Assembly: GCA_003993805.1 (NCBI GenBank)
Contig: RSEF01000002.1
Coordinates: 69,917,120 to 69,981,119, forward strand
DNA from: Himantopus leucocephalus
Lineage: Eukaryota; Chordata; Aves; Charadriiformes; Recurvirostridae
Length of the DNA: 64,000 nt
Reading direction: 5' to 3'
Under the pieces are notes generated by a model that saw only the letters and a list, made by a program, of their open reading frames with translations, had not been told where the DNA came from and did no database searches. Below, piece by piece: positions 59,941 through 64,000 of the stretch. The number at the start of each line of letters is the position of its first letter. Position 1 is the first letter of the stretch. The translations under genes and the position numbers were made by a program.

Positions 59941-62795
59941 CGTTTACAGCAACAATTTCACTCATGTAATAGAGTTACATACTAAATTTTCCTTTTTTTT
60001 TTTTTTTTTTACAGATGAAAACCTGAAGACCAACACCTGTCAAAGTGCTTATTAACCTATAACAGAATTGGCATAAACAGATGATCACTGAATGTTTCTT
60101 TTCCTCAGCCTGTTTAAAACAGGCACAACAGTAATAGAGACAAGCTTTTAAACTAGATGTTTGTGACCTATTTGGAACGTGTACAATCAGTGCAGTCTTT
60201 GCTCATTGGTTCTGATTTTTGTTTTCTTAAGGCGGCCTCTGAGGGAACAAATGCAACATTTCTTATACCTTTGACTACGTGCACGCTAAGCCCAGCTAGG
60301 CAGGGGTGCTGCTTGAATTGCAGCAGCCCCAGGACGTGGTAGGGAAAAAATGCCTGAATTTGAGAGGAAAGCCTCGCTGTGACACTTGCATTTCGGTCCT
60401 GCCTGGGAGCTCACTGAACTCCACAGAGAAGGTCTGTCAAGTTAGGAAAGTTTCCTGTAGTTTCTGCCTCTTCAAAAAATACCCAACAGCCAGACTAAAT
60501 CTGCCGTGCAGTGACTTTCATGTCATCAGATAGAGGAGTCTCTAAAGAGATACAAGTGCAACGGCCAAGTAATTGTGCTAGAGATGCATGAGTTCATTTT
60601 AAAATGTTTCCTGTTTCACCCTTATGTATGATCTTATTTTAAAAAAAAAAGCAAATTCAAGTTAGCACTGTATACATTTTCTTAAACAGTATCAACTGTG
60701 GGAAAGGTTCTTTCAACTCCATAACATATATAATCATGATACTGTAGTAATCTCGTACAGTAATCAGGGTATCTTATCTCTGAAGTTGACATTTGGAATC
60801 CAGCCATATATCAAAAAAATCCCCCCAAAAGGGGAGATTAGTCAGATTACTGCTGGCTTGCCTTTTCGTTATTACATCACATTTATTTCCTCAGTTGTGC
60901 GCTGCATAGTTCAAACATTGCGTGCCCCTTAGCAGCGAACATCTCCCTTCCTGTTGAGATACAGGGTCCTGGCTTTGATACCTGATATGCTATGCACCAA
61001 TGTGAAGCTTGATTTACCAGCGAGAATCCAAAGGAGTTCAAAATCCTACTAGCACAAGTGAGATTTGAGGACCAGGACTAGGACTTTTGTTTTGGAGCTG
61101 CAAGTCAGAGATTTTTGCAGCATTAGAGTCGATGTCCATCCTCTGAGCCCTAGTAAACAAAGGCAAAACTGTGCAATGCCTAATATGTTGATGTTTATTT
61201 TAAGAGTATCATCTTGCAATGCCAAATTCAAGAATTTGTCTCATGCATCTGTTGATTTTGTAACTAAAGCACTGTTGGTCAAATTGTTTTCCTTACTGCT
61301 TCATAATTGTGGGAGGAAAACATGTAAGTGGATCGGAATTGTGCACCACAACAATGAATGTAACTCTCATTTAAGGCACAGGATATGAGATAGAAGAATC
61401 AAACTGGAGCCAGATGAGGACAGCTCTTCTACCAAGCGCTCAAGTTCCCCTAGGAGGATTTTATCCAACCCTTGAAACCTAGCTGGGATATTTCTTCCAG
61501 TAGAGCTACACCTGTAGTGTAGACAAGGTGCAGACATTTTACCGTGGTGAAACCATAGCAGCTTGGTTGCATTTTGCTGCATTCTTGGCAGCACTGAAGG
61601 AGCTTGAATTAGTGAATTTTGCTCATGTATGTGTTTGTAAAACGCACAATACTGGATGTTCAACATCACTGAGAAGCCAACATAAATATACTGTGGTAAT
61701 GACCTTCAGGATGTGGAAGAGAATGTTATATCACTTAGTGATAAGTAAATAAATAGAATAACAATTCAGGCCTTGTTAATTTGATGTCTTTAAATTCAGT
61801 ACAGTAGTAGATACCTGGCCCCTTCCTACTGTGCTTTTTAAGTTCTGCACTAAGCATTGGAAGCTAGATATTATACCTGTACAGTATGTCCTTTCTTCTC
61901 AGTTAAAAATTAATATAAAAGGTCATTATCAAACAGGCTTAGAAACTATACCAGGTTTTGATAAATACAGGGCTAATTCTAGTTGTATACAGCCCTTCCT
62001 CCTCTTCCTATCTTCCCTTGCTTTTAGGACCCATATTAAAAAGAAGAAGAGTTGTCTTTCAGGTGGTATTGATGTCCTCTGTCAGTACACCTCTTGAAAA
62101 GATGTTGCTGGGTATGTCATCATTGGCATTCATTTCTTCAGAAACATAGAGAACCCTTGGTCACCAGAGCCAGAAAACATAAGCTCAGATAGCCATCATT
62201 TGGCACTTCTTGCTGGCCAATTTTTAACTACTGCTTTCACACGTATTTGTTACTAGCCATTCATTAACAAAGAATGATTAGTTCCTTGTTACAGCGGGGG
62301 AGGTGCCCTAAACTTTTCCTGCACTGTTGCCCCAGCAACGTTTGCTGGCTTTGTCTTCCAGTTCACATCTATCCTGCTTGAGCCAATACCAAGCTGTAAG
62401 CGCGTACCTGACCAAGGAACATTTAAAAGATTTGTGTGGCTGCATTTATATTCTCTGTGGGTAGACGTGGTTATAATACTTCCTTTTCCTGCATTTTTCA
62501 TTGTGATTCAATATTCCTTCTGTACATAAGACTGTGCCACTTTAATTACGGATTGTGCTTCCATTTAAATTGAGAATTTGCATTAAAAGTTTGAAAGAGA
62601 AGTTGCTGCCTTCTCTGCTATTAAAAGTATTACTGCTTTATATAACTACATGATTCCCATACAGTGGATAAATTATAATAGACAAATAAGCATCTCTGTC
62701 CACAAGGAACTTTCACTTCTGCATAAAAAGAGATGAAAGGATATGGAGCAGGAAAGTTCAATGCAGAAAGCAGGCTGAGGTTTGGAGGGTAGAGA
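59941..62795. other. Non-coding DNA, no recognised gene
   Basis: A poly-T run lies at about 59992-60011. Short frames on both strands (for example 61065-61388 and 61367-61669) match nothing known. Confidence 0.5.
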
Positions 62796-63063
62796 GAAAA
62801 TGCTGCTAAGAAGGAGCAAGTCTGCAAAAGGTCAAATCTTATCCCAGTGACAAGGGGCANGAAAATGCTGCGAAGACGGAGCAAGTCTGCAAAAGGTCAA
62901 ATCTTATCCCAGTGACAAGGGGCAGTCAACAGAATTAGGGCCAGCGTTAATGTCTCATGCTNCAAAATGCTGCTAAGAAGGAGCAAGTCTGCAAAAGGTC
63001 AAATCTTATCCCAGTGACGAGGGGCAGTCAACAGAATTAGGGCCAGCGTTAATGTCTCATGCT
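62796..63063. repeat. Threefold repeat of about 100 bp with two single-N joins
   Basis: A block starting AAAATGCTGC and running through GGGCCAGCGTTAATG is present in three partial or full copies: 62796-62859 (partial), 62861-62961 and about 62963-63063, separated by N at 62860 and N at 62962. Copies differ at a few bases (for example CTAAGAAGG against CGAAGACGG, and GACAAGG against GACGAGG). This could be unmerged contig overlaps or a real tandem array collapsed by the assembler. Confidence 0.8.
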
Positions 63064-64000
63064 ACGTACAGCAATTCCTGGATTAGTGGCGACAATAGAG
63101 ATGTCAGTAACTGAGGTGAAGAGGCTATTTTTCCTATGAAGTGTTTAATTTTGCAAGTGTATTTCCTCTTGCCCAAGCTCTGTCTCACCTCTTCCTATGA
63201 GCCAGGGATGACATGTCACTGAGTCACATCTCACTTCATCTGCACCGCATCTTCAGCAGCTTTTTGTCCCACCTCTTCAGCATTTTGCCAGTGCTACCTC
63301 CTGTCCTCCTTGCTCAGACACAAAGCTCAGGCAGGGAAGTGGGGCGGTGAGCCAGCCCATATCCACGGCTGCTCGTCCTGCTGGGCCACCTGCGTGCCAG
63401 GTTGGGCTGCACACTCAGCTTGGCTTTGTGCTGACCAGGAGGCTGTGGCAGGAGGCTGCTTGGCAGCACCTAACAGCTCGTACGGGACCCACAGGGGCCA
63501 GGTAAAGACCCTCGTGCTGAACTGCATCAAACAAAGGAACTCATGCTGCAGACAGAGGCTTTGGAGAGCAAAAGCGTGCTTTGATCAACATGCTGTCCCT
63601 AGAAGCCAAATATGTACTAAAAGAACTCACTAAAAGCAAACCACCCCCCACCCCCCCAAATTATACTATCTAAAATGACATAGATTGAAATTTCCCATTC
63701 AGTGAGTTTAAAGTAAATATCTCATGCCTGTAAAAGTATTGTAAGACATCATAAAGATTTCAAAGTCAAGCACCTATAATAATAAGAAACATGTTAATTT
63801 GGACTAAGCTTTGCAGCTTCAATTCTTTCCCTCTGAGTGCACTTGCATCATTTGCATGATCACGTGTAACTTTTTCCAGAATGCAGAATGCTTGATTAAA
63901 CAGGAACCTGTTCATCTGTTTTTGTCAAATATGGTAGAATGGGAGGGATGTCCTCCAGTTACCTGTCTTTCTCCATTAACTGCTGACAGAACTGAGGTGA
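63064..64000. other. Non-coding DNA to window end
   Basis: No gene is recognised. A 107-codon + strand frame at 63310-63633 overlaps a minus-strand frame and has no known domain. A C/A-rich tract (CCACCCCCCACCCCCCC) lies at about 63642-63658. Confidence 0.5.

Noticed and set aside
11345..64000. CD83, a neighbour of RNF182 in other vertebrates
   Set aside because: No immunoglobulin V-type exon or CD83 tail was recognised on either strand, so it probably lies outside the window.
36831..64000. RANBP9, expected beyond the MCUR1 3' end
   Set aside because: No SPRY, LisH or CTLH exon was recognised. The GC-rich patch at 49.9-50.3 kb showed no similarity to its first exon.

Overview
The window looks like a stretch of a bird nuclear genome. 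It is AT-rich and gene-poor. It carries several CR1 retrotransposon pieces, including a clean 3' end at about 9.7-10.0 kb that finishes in repeated ATTCTATG units, the hallmark of avian and reptilian CR1. Its one intact gene is an intronless coding exon for the vertebrate RING ubiquitin ligase RNF182. Nothing suggests bacterial, plasmid or viral DNA, so operons, ribosome binding sites and CRISPR arrays are not expected and none were seen.

Layout. 1-10.4 kb: AT-rich non-coding DNA with one old reverse-strand CR1 (5.9-6.1 kb) and two forward CR1 ends (9.0 and 9.7-10.0 kb). 10.4-11.5 kb: the RNF182 coding exon on the + strand, with a plausible splice acceptor upstream and a polyadenylation signal downstream. 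11.5-35.3 kb: non-coding DNA with ancient reverse-strand CR1/L3 copies at 16.5-16.8 and 17.6-18.4 kb, a CpG-rich patch at about 21.5-22.1 kb with a small signal-peptide-like ORF just after it, and a CR1 broken by a 100-N gap at 33.7-34.0 kb. 35.3-36.8 kb: a + strand terminal exon whose short coding part reads as the C-terminal membrane segment of MCUR1 (CCDC90A), followed by a roughly 1.5 kb 3' UTR ending in a good polyadenylation signal. 36.8-64 kb: no recognisable gene. This part holds old CR1/L3 fragments (44.0, 48.2 and 56.3 kb), L2/MIR-like relics (57.2 and 59.8 kb), a strongly purine-biased block (51.6-53.1 kb), G-rich runs, and several single-N contig joins flanked by duplicated sequence.

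RNF182 and MCUR1 are neighbours in other vertebrates (human 6p23), so finding both supports each call. They encode a membrane-bound ubiquitin ligase and a mitochondrial inner-membrane regulator of calcium uptake, and nothing suggests they share regulation here. As I recall the human locus, the two genes point away from each other. Here both lie on the + strand, and I could not recognise the other MCUR1 exons. That is the point most worth checking. No clearly new biological system was found.
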